DNA of 64,000 nucleotides from Oreohelix idahoensis (GCA_024509875.1 JAMPIV010021254.1:62001-126000); one strand, 5' to 3'; counted from the first letter of the stretch, positions 1 to 11,600 are shown. The notes: generated by a model not told the origin, from the sequence alone. Made by a program: numbers and translations.

Positions 1-75
1 CGAGTGCGTATTATACGCGAGATTTTACGGTATGTTGTGAAAGTTCAAAGAGGAGAGTCAAAGAGTTGGTGAAAA

Positions 76-447
76 CTAAAATGAGATAGCAAAGAAAGGG
101 GAGGAAAGACCATAGTTAGAAAGTAGGGTGCAGAAAGGAAAGATGTCTAAACAATACCTGTACAGGAAAAGACTTCTGGTGTTCTTAAAACTCACTTGTG
201 AGTCAGTAATGTTAACATAAACTTGAAAGCTGATAACTATACTTCCTCTTTTCTGTGCACCTGACACATTTAGCTTCATGGGGAGAAGCAGTTTTCGTTC
301 CTGAGTGGGACGTGTTGCTTTTGCCAGTGTCACGCCATGAGTCCCTATCATTTTTTTTAACAGTCTATCCACCTTTACCCCAGGTGAACACTTGCTCTTT
401 AGCCCGATCTGCCGTTGAATGCTTCTGACAAAAGCTGATTTTGCCAA
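76..447 (-). other. Unidentified 123-codon open frame abutting the satellite
   Basis: An open frame without an ATG at its head (it opens with TTG; the first Met is about residue 33). Its N-terminal codons lie in the first satellite unit. The middle (basic, with a KVDRLLKKMIG stretch) is not low-complexity, and a GT dinucleotide follows a CAA codon near 230, so it could be an exon end. I recognise no family. It may equally be chance or an old repeat. Confidence 0.15.
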
Positions 448-3309
448 AATCCCGATGAAGTATCAATACTATTTTATTTTCTATCTCAGACAAAAGCTGA
501 ATTTTATCTAAATTCTGATGAAGTATCAATACGTTTATTTTCTATCTCTGACAAAAGCTGATTTTGCCTAAATCCCGATGAACTATCAATACTATTTTAT
601 TTTCTATCTCAGACAAAAGCTGAATTTTATCTAAATTCTGATGAAGTATCAATACCAGTTTATTTTCTATCTGTGACAAAAGCTGATTTTGCCTAAATCC
701 TGATGAACTATTAATACTATTTTATTTTCTATTTCAGACAAAAGCTGAATTTTATCTAAATTCTGATGAAGTATCAATACCAGTTTATTTTCTATCTCTG
801 ACAAAAGCTGATTTTGCCTAAATCCCGATGAACTATCAATACTATTTTATTTTCTATCTCAGACAAAAGCTGAATTTTATCTAAATTCTGATGAAGTATC
901 AATACCAGTTTATTTTCTATCTGTGACAAAAGCTGATTTTGCCTAAATCCTGATGAACTATTAATACTATTAATACTATTTTATTTTCTATCTCAGACAA
1001 AAGCTGAATTTTATCTAAATTCTGATGAAGTATCAATACCAGTTTATTTTCTATCTGTGACAAAAGCTGATTTTGCCTAAATCCTGATGAACTATTAATA
1101 CTATTTTATTTTCTATCTCAGACAAAAGCTGAATTTTATCTAAATTCTGATGAAGTATCAATACCAGTTTATTTTCTATCTGTGACAAAAGCTGATTTTG
1201 CCTAAATCCTGATGAACTATCAATACTATTTTATTTTCTATCTCAGACAAAAGCTGAATTTTATCTAAATTCTGATGAAGTATCAATACCAGTTTATTTT
1301 CTATCTCTGACAAAAGCTGATTTTGCCTAAATCCTGATGAACTATTAATACTATTTTATTTTCTATCTCAGACAAAAGCTGAATTTTATCTAAATCCTGA
1401 TGAAGTATCAATACCAGTTTATTTTCTATCTCTGACAAAAGCTGATTTTGCCTAAATCCCGATGAACTATCAATACTATTTTATTTTCTATCTCAGACAA
1501 AAGCTGAATTTTATCTAAATTCTGATGAAGTATCAATACCAGTTTATTTTCTATCTGTGACAAAAGCTGATTTTGCCTAAATCCTGATGAACTATTAATA
1601 CTATTTTATTTTCTATCTCAGACAAAAGCTGAATTTTATCTAAATTCTGATGAAGTATCAATACCAGTTTATTTTCTATCTCTGACAAAAGCTGATTTTG
1701 CCTAAATCCTGATGAACTATTAATACTATTTTATTTTCTATCTCAGACAAAAGCTGAATTTTATCTAAATTCTGATGAAGTATCAATACTAATTTATTTT
1801 CTATCTCAGACAAAAGCTGAATTTTATCTAAATTCTGATGAAGTATCAATACGTTTATTTTCTATCTCTGACAAAAGCTGATTTTGCCTAAATCCTGATG
1901 AACTATCAATACTATTTTATTTTTTATCTCAGACAAAAGCTGAATTTTATCTAAATTCTGATGAAGTATCAATACCAGTTTATTTTCTATCTCTGACAAA
2001 AGCTGATTTTGCCTAAATCCCGATGAACTATTAATACTATTTTATTTTCTATCTCAGACAAAAGCTGAATTTTATCTAAATTCTGATGAAGTATCAATAC
2101 CAGTTTATTTTCTATCTCTGACAAAAGCTGATTTTGCCTAAATCCTGATGAACTATCAATACTATTTTATTTTCTATCTCAGACAAAAAGCTGAATTTTA
2201 TCTAAATTCTGATGAAGTATCAATACTAATTTATTTTCTATCTCAGACAAAAGCTGAATTTTATCTAAATTCTGATGAAGTATCAATACCAGTTTATTTT
2301 CTATCTCTGACAAAAGCTGATTTTGCTTAAATCCCGATGAACTATTAATACTATTTTATTTTCTATCTCAGACAAAAGCTGAATTTTATCTAAATTCTGA
2401 TGAAGTATCAATACCAGTTTATTTTCTATCTGTGACAAAAGCTGATTTTGCCTAAATCCTGATGAACTATCAATACTATTTTATTTTCTATCTCAGACAA
2501 AAAGCTGAATTTTATCTAAATTCTGATGAAGTATCAATACCAGTTTATTTTCTATCTCTGACAAAAGCTGATTTTGCCTAAATCCCGATGAACTATCAAT
2601 ACTATTTTATTTTCTATCTCAGACAAAAAGCTGAATTTTATCTAAATTCTGATGAAGTATCAATACCAGTTTATTTTCTATCTCTGACAAAAGCTGATTT
2701 TGCCTAAATCCCGATGAACTATCAATACAATTTTATTTTCTATCTCAGACAAAAGCTGAATTTTATCTAAATTCTGATGAAGTATCAATACCAGTTTATT
2801 TTCTATCTCTGACAAAAGCTGATTTTGCCTAAATCCTGATGAACTATCAATACTATTTTATTTTCTATCTCAGACAAAAAGCTGAATTTTATCTAAATTC
2901 TGATGAAGTATCAATACTAATTTATTTTCTATCTCAGACAAAAGCTGAATTTTATCTAAATTCTGATGAAGTATCAATACGTTTATTTTCTATCTCTGAC
3001 AAAAGCTGATTTTGCCTAAATCCCGATGAACTATCAATACAATTTTATTTTCTATCTCAGACAAAAGCTGAATTTTATCTAAATTCTGATGAAGTATCAA
3101 TACCAGTTTATTTTCTATCTCTGACAAAAGCTGATTTTGCCTAAATCCTGATGAACTATCAATACTATTTTATTTTCTATCTCAGACAAAAAGCTGAATT
3201 TTATCTAAATTCTGATGAAGTATCAATACCAGTTTATTTTCTATCTCTGACAAAAGCTGATTTTGCCTAAATCCCGATGAACTATCAATACTATTTTATT
3301 TTCTATTTC
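424..3309. repeat. Dimeric tandem satellite, about 46 monomers
   Basis: Two related monomers alternate. Type A (62 bp) contains GACAAAAGCTGATTTTGCC; type B (63 bp) contains GACAAAAGCTGAATTTTATC. Both end in TTTATTTTCTATCT, giving a 125-bp dimer. Regular A-B alternation breaks with B-B junctions near 1785, 2225 and 2915. A 3-bp-shorter B variant recurs at about 530, 1850 and 2980. The right end is abrupt at TTCTATTTCTTTATATAG. The short open frame at 2148-2330 is only a read-through of the units. Confidence 0.95.
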
Positions 3310-4370
3310 TTTATATAGTTTGTGGATCCATGTAGTTCCTGGGGGTATCTGAGAAGACAAAAGATAGAACAGAACAACTACTGCACCCTCAGGTATGTCG
3401 TCAGAGGTGACCTAATACGAGGTTGTGTATGGTGGTGGCAACCTCGTCATGTAACACAACTTGCCACAGCTAAAGGAGCACACAAATGTTTTCCTGCAAG
3501 GGAGTCAGCAGCTGGGGTGGCACCATGCTCCACTGGGAATGTAAAGGGAAATGAATGAAAGAGCCAGTGCATGATGTTAACAACCAAATTCCTAATCTCT
3601 TCATTTCTCTCTCTCTTGTAGTGACATCTGCAGCTTTTCTCTAACGTTTCATCTCACTCACTATGATCTTCATCTCCCGTACTTCATACTGGGACAGTAT
3701 TTGACACTGATAGCAAAGATTTGGTATGAAAATGCTATTTATCTGCATGAGCAGTGGGGTCTCTGAAAACTACAAAAAGAATATTATTACCTCTTCACAA
3801 TCTCAACACATGAAACTAAAAAGGTCTCAAGGTTTATAACTTACAATCCTCATAATGAATGTAATACAGGGGTTTCCCATTGGCTTCTTTAATGCTGAGT
3901 ATCTCTGCCGAATCTGGGGAGAAAAATCCAATCATAACTTATGATCAAATTTCTGATTGGTAACTAGTTATTGTACCGGTACTTCCTTATAGAAATTGTG
4001 TGGAACAGAGCAGGTGGAACAGTTCTATTTCAAAACTAAGGCTAATACAATTTATATTTAAAGGAAATCCATAAAGCCTTCTCTGCTATGTTTATGTCTT
4101 TTAAAAAATATATGATATCCCTGCTCCCAACAAAGGCAGACTATTTTTGGTGTATAAGTCAAGAGATCTTATTCTTCCACAAACTTCATCTCTATGCCAC
4201 TTCTTTGTCTCAACATGCTCATGAAGTAACCGCAAGATGATTACCTGATTTACCAGGCTCGGTACCCCTTAAAAGCATACAACTGAAATCAGCACTGACA
4301 ACAACAAAATAATAATTTTTAACCAACAGCAATAAAGGAAACACCCCTACAAGATGTAAAATCAAACATG
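3310..4370. other. Unassigned sequence without recognisable gene
   Basis: About 1 kb between the satellite and the first LINE remnants. A 78-codon frame at 3322-3558 opens with GTG and resembles no family I know. No RNA gene, simple repeat or duplicated target site was found. Confidence 0.5.
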
Positions 4371-4371
4371 T

Positions 4372-4860
4372 ACCTTGGCAGTAATATAGACACACCTGGA
4401 GGGAAGAGATGGTACCAAAATAAGAATACAGAAGGCTAGAGTAGCTTTCATTGCATTGGGAAATATAAGGAGATCAAAAGAAATCAAGTCCAACACAAAA
4501 CTCAGAATCTTAATTCAAATGAAGTCAGTTCTGCTGTATGGCTAGGAAACGTACAGAACAATGAAAATAACAAGATAGGACACACACTTATGAAGTCTGT
4601 GATGGCATTACAAGACAGTCCGTGTTCTGGAATTCCCCCCCCCCCCCCCCCCCCCCCCTCCCCCCCCCCCCAAAAAAAAAACAAAAAAAAACTGGAAGGA
4701 GATCAAAGAACACATAGAGAACAGAACTGGAGACTGGTATGATGGGGATGAAGATTACATGGAAAGACCTTGAGCTGATGGCATGAGACCAGAAGACTTG
4801 AAATAAGTTTGTTGAAGGCCTATGCTCCTATGTGGGAGCTGGGTGATGTGATAAAGAAAA
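4372..4860 (+). pseudogene. Degenerate LINE reverse-transcriptase 3' region
   Basis: Translation in shifting frames gives the thumb/C-terminal segment of a non-LTR reverse transcriptase: ARVAFIALGNIRRSKEI, then TKLRILIQMKSVLLYG, then a stop where LINEs usually read SETW. The GHT...K...ALQDS and ELETGM...TWKDLELMA pieces follow. At least two frameshifts and an internal poly-C expansion break it. The same 3' module follows at 4935-5235, so two copies lie head to tail. Function lost; family inferred from the C-terminal motifs. Confidence 0.7.
4635..4671. repeat. Poly-C tract followed by A-rich tract
   Basis: About 36 C residues broken by one T, followed directly by A9 and more A-rich bases. It lies inside the dead LINE copy and is probably a slippage expansion. 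Confidence 0.9.
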
Positions 4861-4934
4861 CACAATAACTGATGAAATCAGTGGACACAAAAATGGAACT
4901 GGCCTAGACACAAAATCTACGGTCAATGAGTATC

Positions 4935-5235
4935 AAATTGGCAGAATGATTAAAGTGCTTGCTTTTGAGAAGAAGATGCTGGCGATGGATAGGACACACA
5001 TTGAGGAAACCTGTTGATAGCATTACAAGGCAGTCCTTGTTCTGGAATCCACAGGGAAAGAGAGGCAGAGGTAGACCAAAAAACACATGGAGAAAAGAAC
5101 TGGAAACAGAGGTGAAAATGATGAGAAATACATGGAAAGAACTTGAGCAGATGGCACAGGACAGGAAGACTTGGCATGTGTTTGTTGAAGGCCTATGCTC
5201 CTTGGGGAGCAAAAGGGTATTGATTCTGAAGGCAA
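4935..5235 (+). pseudogene. LINE 3' terminal fragment (RRRCWRWIGHTLRK family)
   Basis: An open stretch encodes the very C-terminal tail of a non-LTR reverse transcriptase: RRRCWRWIGHTLRK, SITRQSLFWNPQGKRGRG and TWKELEQMAQDRKTW, ending in VEGLCSLGSKR. This tail follows the RT domain in many invertebrate RTE-like LINEs. The copy is 5'-truncated, with no RT core. Related tails lie at 4372-4860, 55355-55660, 57620-57870 and 60640-60865. Not a host gene. Confidence 0.8.
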
Positions 5236-5864
5236 GAGTACCTGGTTCAAAACCACTTAGCACCATGATGCAGTCTACCCAGTTGTAAACATGGGTATCT
5301 CTAAATTAGGGAAAACAAATGCAGCAAGGAACTTGTCACCCCATCTCATAAAGCTGAGACCCATTACAAGCAAAGTCTCTAACACTTCACACGCATAGGG
5401 CAGTATATGCTTAAAGGGACTGTCTTTACAGTTAATGATTAGACAAAAAAAGTACAGACAATGGTAAGGATACATTAACACAGAACCATAACAATGCCAA
5501 AGTACTCTAGAAAGACACTACGTGGGATGTGTGTTAAATACGGCCTTAAAATAGAATTCAGAGATATGGTAATAAGGATGGTTTAGTAATCCTAAACCCT
5601 AATCCTAATAACATGGGAAGCATATATATGACACATCTCACTATTCTTCATTTCAACCAAATGAAATACTGAACACATGTAGGCCCTACACATATTTTAC
5701 TTGTTAATGCAACTTGGACTTTCAAGGTACATCAGAAAAGTTTTAAAAATATTTAAAAAAAACAGCACTGCAAAAGATAGTGCCATAATACCATCAGACA
5801 AACAAGATGGCCTTATAAAGATGTAGGCCTACTCTTCTTCTTCTGCGTTCAGTTTGTAGTTGTG
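5236..5864. other. Unassigned, AT-rich, no gene seen
   Basis: No frame with recognisable content and no tandem repeat. It separates two LINE fragments of different lineages. Confidence 0.5.
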
Positions 5865-7038
5865 CTAAATCTGCAGGCCTGTCGCCAGGACGAAGTCCAC
5901 AGTCTTTACCAGATCGACACAGCAGCCCCATAGCTTCTGCTGGAGCTCAGCACCCCTTGGCCAGGTCACATGTCGCGGGTCATCATGGGTTGGGCAGTTT
6001 TGGAGAATGTGTTCTGGGGTCTGGATTCCAGTTCCACATGGGCATTCATTTGTGTAGGATATCCTGAGGCGATAGAGATGGCCAAGTAATCTGCAGTGGC
6101 CAGTTCTCAGGCGGAAAATGGTGGTCTGTTGGTGTCTGTTTAGATGGTAGATTGGGTCATCTCTGCTGTATATATCCCCTTCCTCCTTCCATTGATTTTT
6201 GTACTTGTTGTGGATGATGGTTTTTGCTTCCCGATGGGGCAATGGGTGGCTGTATTGTTCCATTTTACTGCCACTTCTTGAAAGAGCATTTGCTCTCTCA
6301 TTTCCAGCAATTCCACAATGGGAGGGCAACCACTGAAGGGCAATGGTTGATGACCTTTGGATGATATTAAGCTCAGATCTGATCTCATTCATCATGTTAT
6401 CATTTCTGGTGTTCTATATTGATTCCAGTAATGATCTGCAGTCAGCTAGTGGCTGCTGTTCAGATCTGGTGAGGATTTTCAGAGCTTGTAGTAGTGCCAT
6501 AGCTTCTGCCCTGACATTGGAGATCTTTCCAGTTGGGAAGGCTTTTCGGATGATCTTTCCATTAAGGAATCTTATAAAAATGCCTCCTCCACCATTCTTT
6601 ACTAACCCCTCAGTGGATCCATCTGTGTATGCGTGTGTCCACTCCTTCGGGTTGTACTTTTCTTCAATCATTTCTTGAGCCAAAGTTTTTAGTTGTTGAG
6701 GTGTCTGGTGGCCTTTCTTTTTTATTTCAGGGACTTCTGTGATGATAGATATATTTTCATGGCAGTCGTCTGGCTCCTTGTAATCAATTAACATTTCCAT
6801 CTCAGTAGGTTGGTTTGGGAGGAGGTCTTTATGGCATCGATGCAGATGTTTGGAGATGTGTAAGAAGCTGGTTCTTTTCAGCCTGTTTTTTTGTCAAACT
6901 TTGGAGTTTGGCATGCATTGGATGACTTGGCATTCGAAGAAGCTTCTCACTGTGAGTGAACACCTTTTCCTCACGTCTGTCATCAATAGAGCGGATGTTG
7001 GTGTGTCTCTCCATTGCCTGGATTGGAGAAGTCTTCAT
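5865..7038 (-). pseudogene. I/Jockey-type LINE C-terminus with RNase H domain
   Basis: Read right to left, 7038-6829 gives an RT C-terminal segment (IRSIDDRREEKVFTHSEKL). After a frameshift near 6825, 6800-5865 gives an RNase H domain and a C-terminal tail. RNase H landmarks are AYTDGSTEG (first Asp), VRAEAMALLQAL (Glu), ADCRSLLESI (Asp) and WLPSHCGIAGNERANAL. The last usually reads ERAD, so the fourth acidic residue is Asn here. A single in-frame TAG at 6411-6413 interrupts the domain. The tail has CPCGTGIQTPEHILQNCP, the Cys/His end typical of RNase H LINEs. Dead and 5'-truncated; a second copy is at 26556-27221. Confidence 0.85.
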
Positions 7039-8541
7039 CCCTCCAGTGATTAATATAAGAGACCTACTCTAATAGTTAAGAAACTCAGAGTGATAGTCCA
7101 TGTGATCTTTTTCCCATCCAGGCCAACTTCTCAGTGGCATTGGATTGGGGTTTCATGACAGATGGGTGGGGGAGAGAAAGGGAATAAACGTTAGGCTAAC
7201 AGTTGGAGTTTTACTGCCTTTATTAGGCTTATGTATACACCGAAGAGCAAACGAAGAAGATAGGCCTACAAGAATTATAATTTTAATGTAGGTGTAGCCT
7301 AATTTAATCTTCAACATTTTCACTCATTTAAAACCGCGATCTGCACTCCCCAGTGAGACACATTTCATTTGTTTTCTAAATAGTTTTCATTCATATGCGT
7401 TCGAATACAGCGCTCAGAAAATACGTCAACAAAGGGGAAACTACTAGTAATCGAAACGCAAAACTTACGCCATCCATCACCGTTGGGCAGCAAAACAGGG
7501 GCATGGCAGCCTTCAATGATTTCAGTCTGAAGGAATATGTAAATAAAACAATTAATATTGTTAATAAATCAAGTACTGATAAAACCGGATCTTTGAAACG
7601 TAAAATAAATGCGATTAAGTGTAGTTTTATCCGACGACCACTGTACCTTAACATCCGCCATGTTCACCATTTTGACATCTATATTGCCAGATAAAAGTTG
7701 CGAGGATAAGGTAAAATTAAGTCAACTGATTTTTATTTTATTTTTCTGTTCGCTACAGTTAAGCGCCTGGTGGGAGCTCAACGGCGTACCACGTTGAGTG
7801 AGCTAGCTCATTTTAAGAAATTTATCTTAAACAGGTTGAAATATTCCTTCAGAGTTTTTGCGCTTCTAAAAGTCATAATGTATTTTGTCCCATCACCATA
7901 GTCTGAACGGCTCGTGCTACTGGTTACCTTAGTGCCCCTAGATCTATAGAAAGTTACGTCAACTATGTCAGAATCGAAAACGAGGCAAAACGACGTAGAC
8001 GCCATTTTTGGCTGGACAATACCAGGACTTGTAACGAGAATAAGCATCGAGTAAGAGTTTTTTTTTTTTTTTTAATTAATGAAGAAAAATATCCCGTTCA
8101 ACCTCTGATGGGTTATAATTAGGATATATATTGTTTTCAATTCCAAATAATATGAACAACAGCCGATATGAGAAAGTAGCATCACATTTGTCAAATCATT
8201 GTAAATAGGGACAATCACAATTATGCTAATACGTTAAATAAATAAAAAAAAAAAAAAAAACAAACAAACAAACAAACAAACAAAATCAAGAAGAAACTCT
8301 GAACAAGAATAATATTAAAATGGAGGGGTGTAAAGGCCTGGAGTTTCCAGTTATATAACTGACTTTAACAGATATTTAATTGACTTTCATCTGTTAAAAG
8401 TCACATGCATTGTAAGAACAGCATCATACCTTCACATTCCCAGCCACTAATATTAACATTTGTTCGTGTTAAATATTGTTTGACTATATTTTGCAGTTCC
8501 CTAGGTCTGTCTATTCTTAACACCTCTTCTATACTTATAAG

Positions 8542-8543
<2 letters not shown>
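7039..8543. other. Unassigned region with two weak open frames
   Basis: Frames at 7395-7694 (+, 99 codons) and 7808-8047 (-, 79 codons) match nothing I know and carry no clear domain. A poly-T run lies at about 8057-8073 and a poly-A followed by (CAAA)n at about 8243-8284. No confident gene. Confidence 0.45.
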
Positions 8544-8995
<452 letters not shown>

Positions 8996-9557
8996 TTATA
9001 AAATTATAATAAAATCTCCGGTCCAAAATATGTAATTAGATTTTGTTAAAACTATCTATACATTGTCGCATTTTTAATGAAAACAAAATCTGATGTTATC
9101 ATCTGGATCCAGTAAAACTGTCAGTGTCTACAACAGTCGTTCACCAGTTTCCACATTTCAAACTAGGTAAATAGTTCAATTCGAAGGGAGTATGTTTTGC
9201 TAAGTGTTGCAATTCTAACGGAATATTTGTTACCAGATAGTGGAATTCTGACGGAATATAAAATTTAACGGAGTATGTGTTAAAAATTCACTCTACTTAT
9301 TCTATTCAACACACCGGTAAGTAAACTAGTTTTCTTTTTTTGTTTTGTTTTGTTAGTTGACACACAAAGAATAGTACAAATATGTGCTACTGTATTTGCA
9401 TCTAATTTTATTTCAGATTATTAGTTAACCTAAACGAAAATGTAAATTGGGTCTGAAACTCGCGATTGGGTCCATTTTCCTGCAATACGGGTACAGCCGA
9501 AAATGGCGGCCAAATTTTAGTTGGCGTAACTCTCTATACATCAAGGGGCTCTAGGAG
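8996..9557 (+). repeat. Dispersed repeat, copy 1 of a near-identical pair
   Basis: From GGTCCAAAATATGTAATTAG to ATCAAGGGGCTCTAGG it matches 25436-25988 with only scattered differences (roughly 97% by eye). Both copies start at an AT/(TA)n block and stop matching exactly at CTCTAGG. No coding capacity is recognised, so it looks like a non-autonomous element or a recent segmental copy. Confidence 0.85.
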
Positions 9558-9574
9558 CTATAGCGCATTTAAAG

Positions 9575-9990
9575 TCAAAATAGGACAAAAATCAAAATGT
9601 GGATTAGTCCTTGTTCTGATAATTTATTTTCTCCTAAATCTAAATATATCTATTTAATTTGCCAGAGCATATACTAAGTAGGTGTATATTGATTTTGTAA
9701 ATTGTATGTTCGTGAAGATATTGTTCTTTTCCTATGAAGAAAATCATTAATTTCTCAGAACCTTAGTTATGTTACTAATTTCCTAATAACTTGCGTATTT
9801 CTTGGTCTATCAACATGGTATTTGGCATAGATATCTTTCATTGAATAATAAAACTTTTGGCAAATCCGATTTCTGATATCATATCAAAATTGTGATATAT
9901 TGTAAATAATATTGTAACATTTTGCATTTATGTTTTTTTTAACTCTTTTTAGATACGAACTTTAAAGTTATACATCTCAGGATCTTCTAA
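9575..9990 (+). repeat. Left half of an old dispersed repeat split by the protamine-like block
   Basis: Starting at AATAGGACAAAAAT it aligns with 32601-32995 at roughly 70-75% by eye, sharing words such as ATGAAGAAAATCAT, AATTTCTCAGAACCTT and ACATCTCAGGAT/GTATCTCAGAAT. Alignment stops near 9990 and resumes at 12164. Confidence 0.75.
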
Positions 9991-10043
9991 TTTACACAAC
10001 CACTGCACACTTCTCACTCGTGTTTCTTCACAGAAAGTTTCGC

Positions 10044-10223
10044 ACAAATACGCGCAACGGATATTCCCTATTACTGTATAATAATTTTATTCTTATATTT
10101 TGTACTCACGTTCGTCATTTTTCATTCTATTTTCGACCATGGTGTATTCATTTTCTTTAAAAAATATATCTGATAAATGAGCATGCTCCAGTTTCGTTAA
10201 GCTGCGATATAATTATGTTTTAA
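10044..10223 (+). repeat. Left 180-bp direct repeat flanking the H1/protamine-like gene
   Basis: Begins ACAAATACGC, ends TATAATTATGTTTTAA, and matches 11984-12163 over its whole length with identical start and end words and equal length (identity about 65-70%). It lies immediately upstream of the gene's promoter. Confidence 0.75.
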
Positions 10224-10260
10224 TTTGTGCTAGTAAATGGCACTAGTCTTTTTCAATACC

Positions 10261-10268
10261 TATAAAAA
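10261..10268 (+). promoter_or_regulatory. TATA box of the H1/protamine-like gene
   Basis: TATAAAAA, 171 bp before the ATG, at a normal distance for transcription starting around 10290. It fits a TATA-driven, histone-style promoter. CCAAT at 10299-10303 lies downstream and so is probably not a promoter element. Confidence 0.6.
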
Positions 10269-10342
10269 TTCGCAGCGACAAGACAAATCAATCAGAAGCC
10301 AATAATACTACACTTTGATATTAGTCAAAAGGCCGAGAAGCG

Positions 10343-10420
10343 ATGTCTTTTTTCAGCTTTCTCGGACGTCTGCAGCAAATTATTAATACAACGTTCCGGG
10401 GCGTTCTCATCGAGTCCTAG
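10343..10420 (+). CDS. Upstream open reading frame in the 5' leader
   Basis: A 25-codon ATG frame (MSFFSFLGRLQQIINTTF...) lies in the predicted leader, in the same frame as the main gene but closed by TAG 18 bases before the main ATG. Such a uORF could reduce or time translation of the main frame, for example during sperm maturation (inference). An alternative reading is that TTTTTTCAG at about 10348-10356 is a splice acceptor, which would place this ATG in an intron. Confidence 0.3.
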   Translation: MSFFSFLGRLQQIINTTFRGVLIES

Positions 10421-10438
10421 CGACTTATCTTAGAAATC

Positions 10439-11017
10439 ATGGCGTCCGAGTCTAGTTCGAATCAGCACGCTAGCGAGAACAATGTTCGTGTTACCTTAGA
10501 CTCAGTTCTAGAAGCTATTGTTTCGCTCCGTGAGGCCAGAGGCTCGTCTCTGACTTCTCTGAAGAAGTTCTTCGCCTCCAAAATGGCATCAACTGTTTCT
10601 ACCCGAGATCTGAGCCGCCGAATCAAGAAGGCACTGGACCGCGCCGTTCGTGAGGGGAAGATCAAGAAACGAGGTGCGAGATACACTCCAACCGCCGACG
10701 ATGAAGACAAGGCTGGAAGTAAGAGACGTCGTCGGAAGTCGAAATCGGATGAGGAAGACGTCCTGCTTCTTCGGAAAAGGCGCCGACGACGACGAAGCAG
10801 CGGGCGCCGGACGAGGCGACGCTCCAGGAGGAGAAGCCGAGGGAGGAGAACCCGCAGAAGAAGCCGCAGGAGGGGAAGCCGTAAGAGGAGAAGCCGCAGG
10901 AGGGGAAGCCGCAGGAGAAGAAGCCGCAGGAGGAGGAGGAGTACAGGGAGGAAGAGGAGTACAGGGAGGAAGAGAAGCGGTGGACGCAGGCGCAGAAGAT
11001 CTCGACGCAGGCGCTGA
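10439..11017 (+). CDS. Sperm-type histone H1 / protamine-like protein
   Basis: A 192-residue, highly basic protein. Residues about 16-70 form an H1-like winged-helix domain (VTLDSVLEAIVSLREARG, then SLTSLKKFFAS and SRRIKKALDRAVREGKI). It is shorter than somatic H1 and lacks the usual GTGASGSF-type wing. A short mixed region with two acidic clusters (DDED, DEED) follows. The last 81 residues hold 52 Arg, 13 Ser, 8 Gly, 4 Lys and 4 Thr in RRRS/RRRG repeats. Such proteins bind linker DNA and, in molluscs and some other invertebrates, replace histones in sperm. The ATG has A at -3 and G at +4. There is no intron, and a histone 3' stem-loop lies 78 bases after the stop. The Arg tail uses AGG/AGA/CGC codons in 18-bp imperfect units, so its length can change by slippage. 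Class clear; exact subtype and expression inferred. Confidence 0.85.
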   Translation: MASESSSNQHASENNVRVTLDSVLEAIVSLREARGSSLTSLKKFFASKMASTVSTRDLSRRIKKALDRAVREGKIKKRGARYTPTADDEDKAGSKRRRRKSKSDEEDVLLLRKRRRRRRSSGRRTRRRSRRRSRGRRTRRRSRRRGSRKRRSRRRGSRRRRSRRRRRSTGRKRSTGRKRSGGRRRRRSRRRR

Positions 11018-11094
11018 AGAGCGTTCGTCAAGCCATAACGCTCTGCCTCTGATCTGAGTCAAGTTCTCAGTTTTTCATCTTTTTTTTTTCTTAA

Positions 11095-11110
11095 GGTCCT
11101 TTTTAGGGCC
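11095..11110 (+). terminator. Histone-mRNA 3' stem-loop
   Basis: GGTCCTTTTTAGGGCC forms a 6-bp stem (one G-U pair) with a TTTT loop and fits the metazoan replication-dependent histone consensus GGYYCUUHUHARRRCC at every position. Cleavage would fall a few bases downstream, in ATTCA. The usual purine-rich U7 target is not obvious. It implies a non-polyadenylated, SLBP-processed transcript, although AATAAA hexamers farther down could give a polyadenylated form. Confidence 0.85.
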
Positions 11111-11199
11111 ATTCAAAACATCTACTTTCTAATAGGTTTTGGTTTTAGTAAATTTTGTGTAAGTTTTATACAAACTAAGATGTCTTTAATTACTAAAAT

Positions 11200-11600
11200 T
11201 TTCGACTGACTAAAATTTATAAATTGTGAATAAACTTTTAGACTATTCCTAAAATATAAATAAACTTGTAGACTTACTAAAATGGCTTTAATTCCTAAAA
11301 TAGAAATAAACTTTTAGACTTACTAATACGACTTTAATTCCTAAAATAGAAATAAACTTTTAGACATCCTAAATAGAAATAGACTAAGACTTACTAGAAC
11401 GACTTTTATTCCCAAAATAGAAACATAATTTTTTGAGTTACTAAAGCGACTAATAAAACATACTTTTTTAGACTTACAAAAACGACTTTAGTTCCTAAAA
11501 TAGAAATATACTTTAAGACTTACTAAACAGACTTTTTATAACTTAAAAGAGAACTAGAAAAATTAGCTAACACGTCTTTAAAATGACTTTTAAGTAAAAT
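11200..11600 (+). repeat. Irregular ~50-bp minisatellite downstream of the gene
   Basis: Diverged units built on GACTT(A)CTAAAA...GACTTTAATTCC followed by TAAAATAGAAATAAACTTTTA repeat about seven or eight times and fade out by 11600. Each good unit carries AATAAA. From 11600 to 11940 I see only AT-rich sequence. Confidence 0.8.

Noticed and set aside
424..3309. CRISPR-like array
   Set aside because: Units are contiguous diverged monomers with no unique spacers, in eukaryotic DNA.
7395..7694. 99-codon plus-strand frame as a host gene
   Set aside because: Has an ATG but no domain, composition or splice context that supports it; left as unassigned.
10650..11057. A frameshift origin of the Arg tail from a lysine-rich H1 tail
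   Set aside because: The alternative sense frame gives Ala-Gly-Glu repeats, not a lysine-rich H1 tail, so the sequence gives no support for a recent frameshift origin.
10462..11062. Antisense Leu/Pro-rich and alternative-frame Ala/Gly/Glu-rich frames over the protamine-like gene
   Set aside because: They mirror the Arg-codon repeats of the sense gene; the sense frame alone has a recognisable domain, a good ATG context and a stem-loop.
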